Shown here piece after piece: positions 1 through 6,109 of a stretch of DNA of 10,115 nucleotides (the stretch's first letter is position 1; each line of letters opens with the position of its first letter). Position numbers and translations under genes: made by a program. Origin of the DNA: Candidatus Melainabacteria bacterium (GTDB taxonomy: Bacteria; Cyanobacteriota; Vampirovibrionia; Obscuribacterales; Obscuribacteraceae); contig JACQVM010000134.1 in assembly GCA_016209785.1 (NCBI GenBank), positions 1 through 10,115 on the forward strand, written 5' to 3'. The notes below the pieces were generated by a model. That model searched no databases and was not told the origin of the DNA. It saw only the letters and a program-made list of their open reading frames with translations.

Positions 1-53
1 CTTGAGGTAATGCGGGGGAATCTCTTGCGGACTTTCTCAGAAACCGTGCTCAT
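1..53 (-). CDS. Partial CDS, N-terminus of an unidentified protein cut by the left edge
   Basis: Reading leftwards from an ATG at 53-51, the frame stays open to the window edge and encodes about 17 residues beginning MSTVSEKVRKRFPRITS. The start is supported by GGAGGT (57-62, minus strand) three bases before the ATG. An in-frame TAG lies further upstream, so no earlier start is available. The visible peptide is basic and hydrophilic, with no signal peptide or recognisable motif, so no function can be given. It follows the propeller gene on the same strand after a 126-base gap, which suggests its own promoter or a long operon spacer. The real gene lies mostly outside the window. The open frame is short, so the call rests mainly on the ribosome binding site. 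Confidence 0.55.
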   Translation of the reverse strand, partial: MSTVSEKVRKRFPRITS

Positions 54-56
54 TGG

Positions 57-62
57 ACCTCC
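57..62 (-). promoter_or_regulatory. Strong Shine-Dalgarno for the left-edge gene
   Basis: The minus strand reads GGAGGT followed by CCA and ATG. It is one of the best anti-Shine-Dalgarno matches in the window and is the main reason to believe that a gene starts at 53. The three-base spacing after GGAGGT is short but workable. Confidence 0.55.
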
Positions 63-140
63 AGTGTGTGGGCGCTAGTTTGTAATGCAATAAACTTTCT
101 TGTTACTTTTTACCCTATGAGCAGATTTGCTGTCACTTCA

Positions 141-167
141 AGACAAAAGGTAAACATTGTTTTGTCT
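141..167. repeat. Perfect 8-base inverted repeat between two minus-strand genes
   Basis: AGACAAAA at 141-148 is matched by its exact reverse complement TTTTGTCT at 160-167, with an 11-base loop. It lies 13 bases past the stop codon of the propeller gene and about 90 bases before the left-edge gene. It could be a weak transcription terminator or mRNA 3'-end hairpin for the propeller gene. However, the stem is AT-rich and lacks a clear U-tract directly after it on the minus strand. A repressor site is the alternative, and chance is possible. Confidence 0.35.
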
Positions 168-179
168 AAATCTAAGTTT

Positions 180-2147
180 TTAGGATAAGGCAAATATTTG
201 CAGACCACGTCCAGCTACTATGGCCAAATTGTTCTTAACAATCACGTCAGAGGCTGCTTCTATGACTGATGATGAATAAGTTACAGACAAGGTAGCTTCG
301 CTTGTCAGGTTCACTACAGACAGTAAATCTTTGCCTTCAGAGGATTTCCCAACTACCACAGCAAGATTACCTGCGGTACCCACGGCTGTTGCATCATGTG
401 GCAAATCAACGACGCCTATTGTATGGAGATTTTGAGTATTCTTAGCCAGTAGAATTAAGAAACCTTTGGAGCTATGGTCAACCGCAGCAGCTAAAACATG
501 GTTTTGAGTTAAATGGGCATCGCGAATAGCTAGGTTGTCGAAGCTGTGATTGCCAATCAACTCTGGTTGTTCGTTCATGCGATACAAGACAAGATTGCTC
601 ATGCTTCTAGCTAAAAGATAACCATCTGATGCGGTCACGCGGTTGAAGCCTGCAGGCAAGTCAATAACCTTTGCAAGAGAAAGTTTGTCAGAAGCAATTT
701 TTACGCTGTAAATGGTAGTTTTGTCTTTTGTGTCGGCTATCACATAGGCTATCTGCCTTTCTTTGTCATAAGCCATGTGCTCAGCGACAACATCTGTGGC
801 ATGCAACACGTGGCCAAGTTGATCCATCTTGCGGAGTGCTAACTTGTCTTTGCTCAGGCACAAAAGGTAGTTTTCTGCTCCAGCAAAAGCTTTGAGAGGA
901 TAAGCTAAGTTGGACGAGGCAACAAGCACTGGCTTGTCAGCCTTAGCAATGTTGTAAAGCTTGAGGTCGGCTCCTGCCAATACCACTAAATCATCCCAGT
1001 TTGCAATACTAGAGGCTGGAAGAGTTGGGATGGAATAGGTAAATGAGTACTGCCAGCCTGTTTTGTCCAAGCTAAGGACATCTACTCCTGACCACGGTGA
1101 AGCTACATAAATATTGCGCTCCTTAGCTTGTAGTGACGACCTTAAGCCAGGACCAGCTTGGCTGGCAGGGAGCACGATGGTTTGTTCTGGCATTAACTCG
1201 AGTGTCTTGGTATAAGTAAAGGTACTTACTATGCGCTCAGGACCTCTCTCACCAAGGACAAAGAATCTCCCCTTTTGAGCATCAGCGTAAGACACATTTG
1301 TTAGGCTCGCCAGTGGGGCGTGATCCACTGCATGTGGTGTTGGCTCAAGACTTATTGCTCTTATGTCAAACCCATGAATGCTCCCAGATTGCCCTGCAAC
1401 AACAAGCTCGTTCTTGTACCGTGCCATCACCCGGTAATCTCCATCCAACTGAATGGTCTTGCGCAACTGTGGTGTATGTGGGTAATAAAGGCTTATGTAG
1501 TCAACTTGTGTCTTGTACCCACCTTGCAGAACCACCAGGTGCTTATCTTGCAAATCTAAGGCTGTTATGTTGCTGTCTGTCGTAAAGCTGGACAACATGC
1601 TAGGCGGGTCAGATTTAAATTGCCGATAAACTACAACCAAGTTGTTCCCGTCCAGTGCTAGCCCAGCCACCACAATAAGATCATTTCTTGCAGTGAGGCA
1701 AACTGGCTCAAGAAACTCATTAAGTTGAAGCTTATACACAATGGTTGGATTAGTTGGTGGTATCAGCACGACACCTATCAGTGAATAGGCAATCTCGCCA
1801 GAATCAGACTCATTAATGCTTAGCGCATACGCATGCCGGCTGTCAAAGGTGACATCAATTACCCGGCGGCCTAATATTGTTGATTCACTTAATACTCGCG
1901 AGCTTGAACTTTGTTTGAGATCGACAATTGCCAGACGTCCGGACTCATCTGTAAGACACACAAAGCTTTTGTCGATGATGCTTAAGTTGTTTGGACAAAT
2001 AGCTGGTGGCCACTCTTGCTTAGACAGAGAGCGTGGACCTATCTTTGCGGTCGCGGCTTTGCGACGCTTAGCATAAACATCAGCAAACAGCTCTGGAGCC
2101 ATGGCAAGCCCCATGGTGCTCATCAAGAAAAGCCTGCGCGATAACAT
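180..2147 (-). CDS. Tat-type exported beta-propeller protein, LVIVD-repeat-like
   Basis: A 655-residue protein of unknown function. The N-terminus MLSRRLFLMSTMGLAMAPE has a twin arginine at residues 4-5, a short hydrophobic stretch and a following basic segment, as expected for a Tat signal. The rest is a long series of similar beta-rich units in which a short 'LVVLAG' or 'LAIVAG' type strand is followed by a 'LKLYNI..ADKPVLVAS' type strand, clearest around residues 385-415. This resembles LVIVD-type beta-propeller repeats. The last residues, ending GLQIFALS, look like a closing half-blade. Such proteins usually act outside the cytoplasm as binding scaffolds, and no enzymatic residues stand out. 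The start at 2147 is preferred over an upstream in-frame ATG at 2231, because that one lies inside yggT and would bury the Tat motif. Ten bases separate it from the yggT stop codon, which suggests translational coupling. The family call is inferred from repeat appearance only. Confidence 0.82.
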   Translation of the reverse strand: MLSRRLFLMSTMGLAMAPELFADVYAKRRKAATAKIGPRSLSKQEWPPAICPNNLSIIDKSFVCLTDESGRLAIVDLKQSSSSRVLSESTILGRRVIDVTFDSRHAYALSINESDSGEIAYSLIGVVLIPPTNPTIVYKLQLNEFLEPVCLTARNDLIVVAGLALDGNNLVVVYRQFKSDPPSMLSSFTTDSNITALDLQDKHLVVLQGGYKTQVDYISLYYPHTPQLRKTIQLDGDYRVMARYKNELVVAGQSGSIHGFDIRAISLEPTPHAVDHAPLASLTNVSYADAQKGRFFVLGERGPERIVSTFTYTKTLELMPEQTIVLPASQAGPGLRSSLQAKERNIYVASPWSGVDVLSLDKTGWQYSFTYSIPTLPASSIANWDDLVVLAGADLKLYNIAKADKPVLVASSNLAYPLKAFAGAENYLLCLSKDKLALRKMDQLGHVLHATDVVAEHMAYDKERQIAYVIADTKDKTTIYSVKIASDKLSLAKVIDLPAGFNRVTASDGYLLARSMSNLVLYRMNEQPELIGNHSFDNLAIRDAHLTQNHVLAAAVDHSSKGFLILLAKNTQNLHTIGVVDLPHDATAVGTAGNLAVVVGKSSEGKDLLSVVNLTSEATLSVTYSSSVIEAASDVIVKNNLAIVAGRGLQIFALS

Positions 2148-2155
2148 GTAGCTTG

Positions 2156-2160
2156 CCTTA
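2156..2160 (-). promoter_or_regulatory. Shine-Dalgarno overlapping the yggT stop codon
   Basis: On the minus strand the yggT stop codon TAA runs straight into GG, forming TAAGG eight bases before the ATG at 2147. The overlap decides the start of the propeller gene. It also makes it likely that a ribosome ending yggT reinitiates there, so the two genes are probably one transcript. Confidence 0.55.
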
Positions 2161-2415
2161 CCGTAACAACTGACGGAGAATACCAGAACAAGCCTGCAGG
2201 ACAAGTATGGCGACCATAGGGGAAAGATCAATGCCGCTAATTGGTGGAATTAGCTTGCGAAAAGGAGATACTATAGGTTGGACAACTTGGTCAAGTGCTT
2301 TGAAAGGCTGATCGTACCATCTAATATTTGGAAACCAGCTAAGAAGGCACCACACTACAATTAGCATGGTGATTAGCTGAAAACAGCTTACAATCAATCC
2401 TCCAATATCAAACAC
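2158..2415 (-). CDS. yggT: YggT family small membrane protein (single-domain)
   Basis: An 85-residue inner-membrane protein with two hydrophobic segments, at about residues 4-26 and 65-82. Between them is the family signature: 'LLSWFPNIRW', then 'QPFKALDQVVQPIVSPFRKL', then 'IPPISGIDLSPMVAILVLQ'. YggT/Ycf19 proteins are widespread in bacteria and plastids. They have been linked to membrane organisation, osmotic stress tolerance and, in cyanobacteria and plastids, nucleoid or thylakoid functions, but their biochemical role is not settled. This copy has one YGGT domain, unlike the duplicated enteric form. The start is GTG at 2415, supported by AAGGTGA a few bases upstream. It leads a two-gene minus-strand unit with the propeller gene and is divergent from thiL. 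The tryptophan-rich linker looks cyanobacterial in style, which is a judgement from memory. Confidence 0.93.
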   Translation of the reverse strand: MFDIGGLIVSCFQLITMLIVVWCLLSWFPNIRWYDQPFKALDQVVQPIVSPFRKLIPPISGIDLSPMVAILVLQACSGILRQLLR

Positions 2416-2483
2416 AGCTTCACCTTGTCTAGACTACCTTATCTCCAGATTGTAACATTTAGTGGTCTTTACTATTGGTTAGG

Positions 2484-3446
2484 ATGAACATAAAAACATA
2501 TCCGCAAACAACCGAGATGTGCCTTATTGAGGCAATTAAAGGCTGGACAGGTTCTACCTGTATTGGTGATGACTGTGCTGTTTTGCCACAACAACGCCTG
2601 GCAACCTCTGACTGTTTGGTGGAGGGCACTCACTTTGTCTCAGAGCAAATTGGCCCGCAGGACTTGGGTTGGAAGGCGGTATCAGTTAATTTAAGCGATA
2701 TTGCTGCTATGGCTGGAAAGCCGCAACATCTTATTGTAAATCTAGTCCTACCCAAGAACTTTTCTCAAGGCTACTTCCGTAAGCTTTACCTTAGTATGGT
2801 GGAGTGTGCTCATAGCTACCGCACGACCATAGTTGGTGGAGACTTAACTCATGGTGCTTTGCTTGTAATCTCTATTTGTGCACTGGGTGAAGAACACGAA
2901 GCTGGATGTCTTCGCCGCTCTGGAGCAATGCCAGGGGATATTGTAGCTGTGACTGGGGATTTTGGTGCTAGTGCCGCAGGTTTATGGGCAATTACCAACC
3001 AAATTAACGGACATGAGTTTCTCAAGACCAGGCATTGTCGACCTTGTCCCCGTCTGAGAGAAGCCTGGGCACTGGTCAGCCGGACAGGCAGCCGTGGTGC
3101 CCTTATGGATGCTAGCGATGGTTTGGGTGATGCACTTTCCCAGATTGCTAGAGCCAGCCAGGTGGGCATAGAGATTAATCTTAAGTCTGTTCCTATTGCC
3201 CAGCAGACCTTGATTGCTGCTCAGGCTGCTTCAGTAGATCCATATCATTGGGCGCTTTATGGAGGTGAGGATTACGAGCTGGTAGCAGCAATTCCAGAGC
3301 ATGTTTGGGATAAATGGCAGACAGAGCCAGACAATCCGTTTTATGCCATTGGCAGTGTTACTGATTCTAATTTGGTCATGGCACGTCATCCCAAGATGGG
3401 GCAAGTGGCAATAGATCTTTCGCACACATTTCAACACTGGAGCTAG
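2484..3446 (+). CDS. thiL: Thiamine-monophosphate kinase
   Basis: ThiL phosphorylates thiamine monophosphate with ATP to thiamine diphosphate, the last step of cofactor synthesis in the cytoplasm. The 320-residue protein matches the usual family length. Motifs appear in the expected order: GDDCAVL (residues 28-34, metal and nucleotide binding aspartates), SDCLVEGTHF (42-51), a 'DLGWKAVSVNLSDIAAMAG' segment, VGGDLTHG, VTGDFGASAAGL, the metal-binding DASDGLGDALSQIA, and YGGEDYELV near the C-terminus. The start is uncertain. ATG 2484 gives the family-like spacing to GDD, while an in-frame TTG at 2475 would add three residues. Neither has a good Shine-Dalgarno. It is the first gene of a plus-strand run, with folD 63 bases downstream and yggT divergent on its left. 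No TPP riboswitch is visible in the short upstream gap. Confidence 0.97.
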   Translation: MNIKTYPQTTEMCLIEAIKGWTGSTCIGDDCAVLPQQRLATSDCLVEGTHFVSEQIGPQDLGWKAVSVNLSDIAAMAGKPQHLIVNLVLPKNFSQGYFRKLYLSMVECAHSYRTTIVGGDLTHGALLVISICALGEEHEAGCLRRSGAMPGDIVAVTGDFGASAAGLWAITNQINGHEFLKTRHCRPCPRLREAWALVSRTGSRGALMDASDGLGDALSQIARASQVGIEINLKSVPIAQQTLIAAQAASVDPYHWALYGGEDYELVAAIPEHVWDKWQTEPDNPFYAIGSVTDSNLVMARHPKMGQVAIDLSHTFQHWS

Positions 3447-3470
3447 CGAGAGCGTAAACTGGAATCTCAG

Positions 3471-3492
3471 TTGTGCGTGTTTTGCAACACAA
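3471..3492 (+). repeat. Small overlapping hairpins in the folD leader
   Basis: GTGTT at 3477-3481 pairs with AACAC at 3486-3490 around a four-base loop. TTGTG at 3471-3475 could alternatively pair with CACAA at 3488-3492. Both lie just before the folD ribosome binding site. They are short and may be chance, but they are the only structure seen between thiL and folD. Confidence 0.2.
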
Positions 3493-3493
3493 G

Positions 3494-3500
3494 AAAGGAA
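3494..3500 (+). promoter_or_regulatory. Shine-Dalgarno that fixes the folD start
   Basis: AAAGGAA lies nine bases before the ATG at 3510. An in-frame TTG at 3471 has no such site and would add 13 residues, including two cysteines, not expected in FolD. The site therefore supports the shorter protein. Confidence 0.6.
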
Positions 3501-3509
3501 TTACTAAAG

Positions 3510-4394
3510 ATGCTTGAAAGCGGAGTTGCTCAAATCCTCGACGGTAAAGCTGTTGCAGCTTCTGTACGGGGCAAGTTAAAGGCTACCGTTGACGATGTCG
3601 TTTCCCGTGGGCTGCGGAGACCTGGGTTGGCGGTTATTCTTGTTGGAGACAATCCAGCTAGTCAGATTTACGTTCGAAACAAAATTGAGGCCTGTAGAAA
3701 GACAGGCATAGAAAGCCATTGCCAAAAGTTTCCAGTTGATGTATCGCAGAGGCTGGTTTTGGAGAGCATAAGGCAACTCAATAAGGACACAACGATCGAC
3801 GGGATACTTGTACAGTTACCATTGCCAGAGCATCTTGCGGCAGATGCTATTCTTGCTGAACTTGCCCCTGACAAAGATGTTGATGGGCTCCATCCGCTTA
3901 ATATGGGGCTCTTGCTCATGGGCAGATTAGCACTCCGCCCTTGTACACCTCAGGGCATTATGGTTTTGCTTGAGTACTATGGCATTGGGCTTGCTGGCAA
4001 GCGAGCTGTTGTAATTGGACGGTCTAACCTGGTGGGTAAACCAATTGCGCTTATGCTTATGGAAAAAAATGCTACGGTGACGGTTTGCCACAGCAAGAGC
4101 GCTGGACTGGAAGAGCTGGCACGCTCTGCTGATGTGTTGGTGGTAGCAGTTGGCAGGCAGTCCCTTGTGCGTGGCTCATGGGTAAAGCCAGGAGCAGCAG
4201 TTGTTGATGTAGGCATTCACCGCCTGGAAACTACTCAAGGGGATGTCGAGATTGTAGGCGATGTACATTTTCAAGAAGTCGCCCAAGTAGCTTCTTACAT
4301 AACACCTGTGCCAGGAGGCATTGGGCCTATGACGGTGGCAATGCTGCTTTCCAATACCGTAAGAGCTTACCAAGAACATATTATGTTGAGGTAA
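3510..4394 (+). CDS. folD: Bifunctional methylenetetrahydrofolate dehydrogenase / methenyltetrahydrofolate cyclohydrolase
   Basis: FolD interconverts 5,10-methylene-, 5,10-methenyl- and 10-formyl-tetrahydrofolate using NADP. It supplies one-carbon units for purine, fMet-tRNA and amino acid synthesis in the cytoplasm. The 294-residue length is normal. The N-terminal catalytic domain shows YVRNK with the expected catalytic lysine at residue 58 and tyrosine 54, then DGILVQLPLP, DKDVDGLHPLNMG and PCTPQGI. The Rossmann part follows with VVIGRSNLVGKPIALML, TVCHSKS and VVDVGIHRL, and the substrate-site loop TPVPGGIGPMTVAML lies near the end. The usual GIN is GIH here, a mild variation. The start at 3510 is chosen for its AAAGGAA site. 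It is the second gene of the plus-strand run after thiL, with a 57-base gap to the next gene. All expected motifs are intact. Confidence 0.98.
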   Translation: MLESGVAQILDGKAVAASVRGKLKATVDDVVSRGLRRPGLAVILVGDNPASQIYVRNKIEACRKTGIESHCQKFPVDVSQRLVLESIRQLNKDTTIDGILVQLPLPEHLAADAILAELAPDKDVDGLHPLNMGLLLMGRLALRPCTPQGIMVLLEYYGIGLAGKRAVVIGRSNLVGKPIALMLMEKNATVTVCHSKSAGLEELARSADVLVVAVGRQSLVRGSWVKPGAAVVDVGIHRLETTQGDVEIVGDVHFQEVAQVASYITPVPGGIGPMTVAMLLSNTVRAYQEHIMLR

Positions 4395-4442
4395 GTCTGT
4401 GCTTGCCGCAATTAGGGCAGTCCTACAAATTGCCAAAGGATT

Positions 4443-4446
4443 GGAG
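4443..4446 (+). promoter_or_regulatory. Shine-Dalgarno for the 207-residue membrane-anchored protein
   Basis: GGAG lies five bases before the ATG at 4452. It supports the real start of this unrecognised gene and argues that the frame is translated. Confidence 0.5.
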
Positions 4447-4451
4447 AAAGT

Positions 4452-5075
4452 ATGACAAGTGATGCAGAAAAGTCTAAATTGCCAACGTGGGCAAAAGTTC
4501 TGATTGGGCTTGTTGTCTTTGGTATTGTCGCGGTCATTGCCTTGGGGGTGGGTGCCTTCTTTTTTGTCCAGAACATAGTTAAGCAAGCACAAGATCCTGC
4601 TGTGGTCAGTCGCACTGCACATGCAATTGCTGACATTCCCGAACCCTTACCGAAAGGCTACAAGTATTCCTTTGCCTTTGGCATGGCAGGAATCAATACA
4701 TTGGTTGTGCAGCACGAGCCAGATCAGCAAATGCTCATTCTCATTAGCAAACCTCAGAAGGAAGATGTGGATGCTGACAAGCTAGTAAATGTCTTATTTG
4801 AGGCAGGCATCAAGACCCCTGGTCAATCAGGTCTCGAAGGTGGCAAGGGGGAGAAGGTGAAATTACATGGGACTGAAACTATTGGTGGAGAGTCTATGCC
4901 ATACATTATTGGCACCATGGCAGATAAAAAAGGTACTAAATTTGATGGCATGGTGGGTTGCGTGGTAAGTAAGACTAAGGACAAAACAGTGCTTATTTAT
5001 GGCATGCAGCCTGGTGGCTCACCATATAATTTTGAAGCTACCAAGGAGTTTCTCAAAGCCATAAGGACATTTTAA
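4452..5075 (+). CDS. Uncharacterised membrane-anchored protein, 207 aa
   Basis: I do not recognise this family. The protein has a short charged N-terminus, one long hydrophobic segment at about residues 16-39 and then a soluble domain of roughly 165 residues. The positive residues before and after the segment leave orientation open, but an uncleaved signal anchor with the soluble part outside the cytoplasm is most likely. The soluble part has a compact alpha/beta look, with 'LPKGYKYSFAFGM', 'HEPDQQMLILISKP', 'ETIGGESMPYIIGTM', 'MVGCVVSKTKDKTVLIYGM' and a final 'EATKEFLKAIRTF' helix. It contains a single cysteine and no obvious catalytic motif. A good ribosome binding site supports the start. 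It follows folD by 57 bases and precedes the 64-residue membrane gene by 84 bases on the same strand. Its function is unknown. Confidence 0.82.
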   Translation: MTSDAEKSKLPTWAKVLIGLVVFGIVAVIALGVGAFFFVQNIVKQAQDPAVVSRTAHAIADIPEPLPKGYKYSFAFGMAGINTLVVQHEPDQQMLILISKPQKEDVDADKLVNVLFEAGIKTPGQSGLEGGKGEKVKLHGTETIGGESMPYIIGTMADKKGTKFDGMVGCVVSKTKDKTVLIYGMQPGGSPYNFEATKEFLKAIRTF

Positions 5076-5130
5076 GGAAAGTGTCAAACTAGGCAAATGT
5101 AGCTGTATGGCTTAAGATTGAACTAGCATA

Positions 5131-5144
5131 GTTAGGCAACTAAC
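5131..5144 (+). repeat. Short GTTAG-GCAA-CTAAC hairpin before the 64-residue gene
   Basis: GTTAG (5131-5135) and CTAAC (5140-5144) form a five-pair stem closed by a GCAA tetraloop of the stable GNRA class. It ends two bases before the ribosome binding site at 5147. It has no U-tract, so it is not a convincing terminator. It could affect translation initiation of the small protein, or be chance. Confidence 0.25.
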
Positions 5145-5159
5145 CTGGAGAGACGCATA

Positions 5160-5354
5160 ATGTCCGAAGCTTCACGCTCTGATGGAAGTCTGGCATGGCT
5201 TACCTTTTTCTTTTTTTGTTTTATCCTGGTTATGTCAATAGGTGCTTTTGCTGTTTTTACATACAATGCAAATGCACCTGAGTCACAACCTGGGACGCAT
5301 GGCGGTATGATTTTGCCTCAGGACACACAATATGCACCCAATTTGTTGATCTAA
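5160..5354 (+). CDS. Small single-span membrane protein, 64 aa
   Basis: I do not recognise this protein. A short polar N-terminus is followed by a phenylalanine-rich hydrophobic span at about residues 11-34 and a polar, proline-containing tail of about 30 residues ending PNLLI. One transmembrane helix with a short exported tail is the likely topology. The gene is supported by GGAGAG (5147-5152) seven bases before the ATG and by its place at the end of a plus-strand run. Its stop codon overlaps the stop codon of the opposite-strand FecR-like gene: TAA at 5352-5354 and CTA at 5351-5353. The span is encoded partly by T5-C-T7 at 5205-5217, a tract prone to replication or sequencing slippage. If it is not a true gene, the ribosome binding site would be a coincidence. 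Confidence 0.68.
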   Translation: MSEASRSDGSLAWLTFFFFCFILVMSIGAFAVFTYNANAPESQPGTHGGMILPQDTQYAPNLLI

Positions 5355-6022
5355 TATCCAGTTTTGTTGGAGTAGTAGCCGTGTCCGGCTGTCACCATAT
5401 CTAACACGGCTGCAGTCTTGAGGATGTTTTCCAATAGGCTCTTGTCGTGAGGATTGCTGGAGTGAAAGACATCATAAAGAAGAGGATCGCGCTCGAGGGC
5501 TTGTAGCAAGGAAAATTCTGCAGTTGTAATGGCCTTGCCTTCCACTAGGTTGTGAACTTTAATGCGCCGTCGCCCAATATCATCGCTCATCATGATTTCC
5601 CGGTAGTCAGGATCGTGATCGGTTACCAGCGCCTCATCTCCTGGACCAAGCTTGACACGATGTTTGTGGCAGATGATTGTTACTGAGCCGATGCCGGCAT
5701 CCCACAGCACCTGGCAGCGCATGGTGCCTTGCCTTGCGACAAACAACACTACCGACCTGCGCTTGACATAAACCTCTGCTACTGGGCAAGACACTACGCC
5801 AGAGCCAGTAGCTTCCACTAGTATTTCTCCAGAGATTAAATTGAGCCGATTACGATGGGGTACCTGAAAATCAGAGCCAGGTGCAGCTCGATAGCGTAAG
5901 CCACCATTGTCGCCTTGCCAGTCCCTGGGTTGTCCTTGTGCATCATCTCCTCTTGCCAGCCCTTGCGGTGCAAGCAAAAGATAGACAACTAAAAAAAATG
6001 TGGCCACGTTACTGGCCTTCAT
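5351..6022 (-). CDS. Secreted FecR-domain-like protein
   Basis: A 223-residue protein with a probable Sec signal peptide: MKASNV, a hydrophobic core at residues 7-18, and likely cleavage near LARG at 22-25. Residues about 60-134 look like a FecR-type beta domain. They run through a 'LNLISGEILVEA' strand, a 'VVSCPVAEVYVKRRSVVLFVA' section, 'CQVLWDAGIGSVTIIC' and the closing 'VKLGPGDEALVTD'. FecR domains are best known from periplasmic sensors of iron-citrate uptake, but this architecture with an N-terminal signal and no partner sigma factor is different, so sensing is not implied. The C-terminal 60 residues are helical and polar, with no recognised motif. Three cysteines (79, 103, 118) sit in the domain. 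The start has GGGTAGGT (6026-6033) three bases upstream. It is divergent from cinA and overlaps the 64-residue gene by four bases at its 3' end. The domain call is by appearance. Confidence 0.8.
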   Translation of the reverse strand: MKASNVATFFLVVYLLLAPQGLARGDDAQGQPRDWQGDNGGLRYRAAPGSDFQVPHRNRLNLISGEILVEATGSGVVSCPVAEVYVKRRSVVLFVARQGTMRCQVLWDAGIGSVTIICHKHRVKLGPGDEALVTDHDPDYREIMMSDDIGRRRIKVHNLVEGKAITTAEFSLLQALERDPLLYDVFHSSNPHDKSLLENILKTAAVLDMVTAGHGYYSNKTGY

Positions 6023-6025
6023 TGG

Positions 6026-6033
6026 ACCTACCC
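6026..6033 (-). promoter_or_regulatory. Shine-Dalgarno for the FecR-like gene
   Basis: GGGTAGGT precedes the ATG at 6022 with a CCA spacer. The ten bases AGGTCCAATG around the start are identical to those of the left-edge gene at 51-60. Confidence 0.5.
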
Positions 6034-6054
6034 TTGAGAACCACTTGTATAAGT

Positions 6055-6082
6055 TTATCAGTGGCCTGCCACGTCTTGTAAT
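6055..6082 (+). promoter_or_regulatory. Possible cinA promoter with a palindrome in its spacer
   Basis: TTATCA (6055-6060) and TGTAAT (6077-6082) form a -35/-10 pair separated by 16 bases. They would start a transcript about 20 bases before the cinA ATG. The inverted repeat GTGGC-CT-GCCAC fills 6061-6072, exactly between the two boxes, where a repressor or MerR-type activator would bind. An alternative -10, TATAAG at 6048-6053, has a poor -35. All of this is by pattern only. Confidence 0.3.
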
Positions 6083-6109
6083 GTAATCTATTGTTGATGT
6101 GAAAATGCC

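Noticed and set aside
1298-1585. Plus-strand open frames of 79-95 residues opposite the propeller gene
   Set aside because: They lie antisense within a well supported coding region, have no ribosome site, and their predicted peptides show no family features.
2148-2231. Upstream in-frame ATG at 2231 for the propeller protein, adding 28 residues
   Set aside because: It lies inside yggT, has no ribosome binding site, and would place the Tat-like motif internally. The ATG at 2147 has TAAGG in front of it.
2416-2483. TPP riboswitch or clear promoter between yggT and thiL
   Set aside because: The gap is only about 60-70 bases, too short for a THI element plus expression platform. No THI-box pattern or good -35/-10 pair was found.
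4403-4429. TTGCCG and TACAAA as a promoter for the 207-residue gene
   Set aside because: Both boxes are weak and the 15-base spacer is too short. The gene may simply be read from the thiL-folD transcript.
4176-4636. Minus-strand frames of 74-148 residues across the folD end and the next gene
   Set aside because: They cover two supported plus-strand genes and look like shadows of codon bias, with no start signal.
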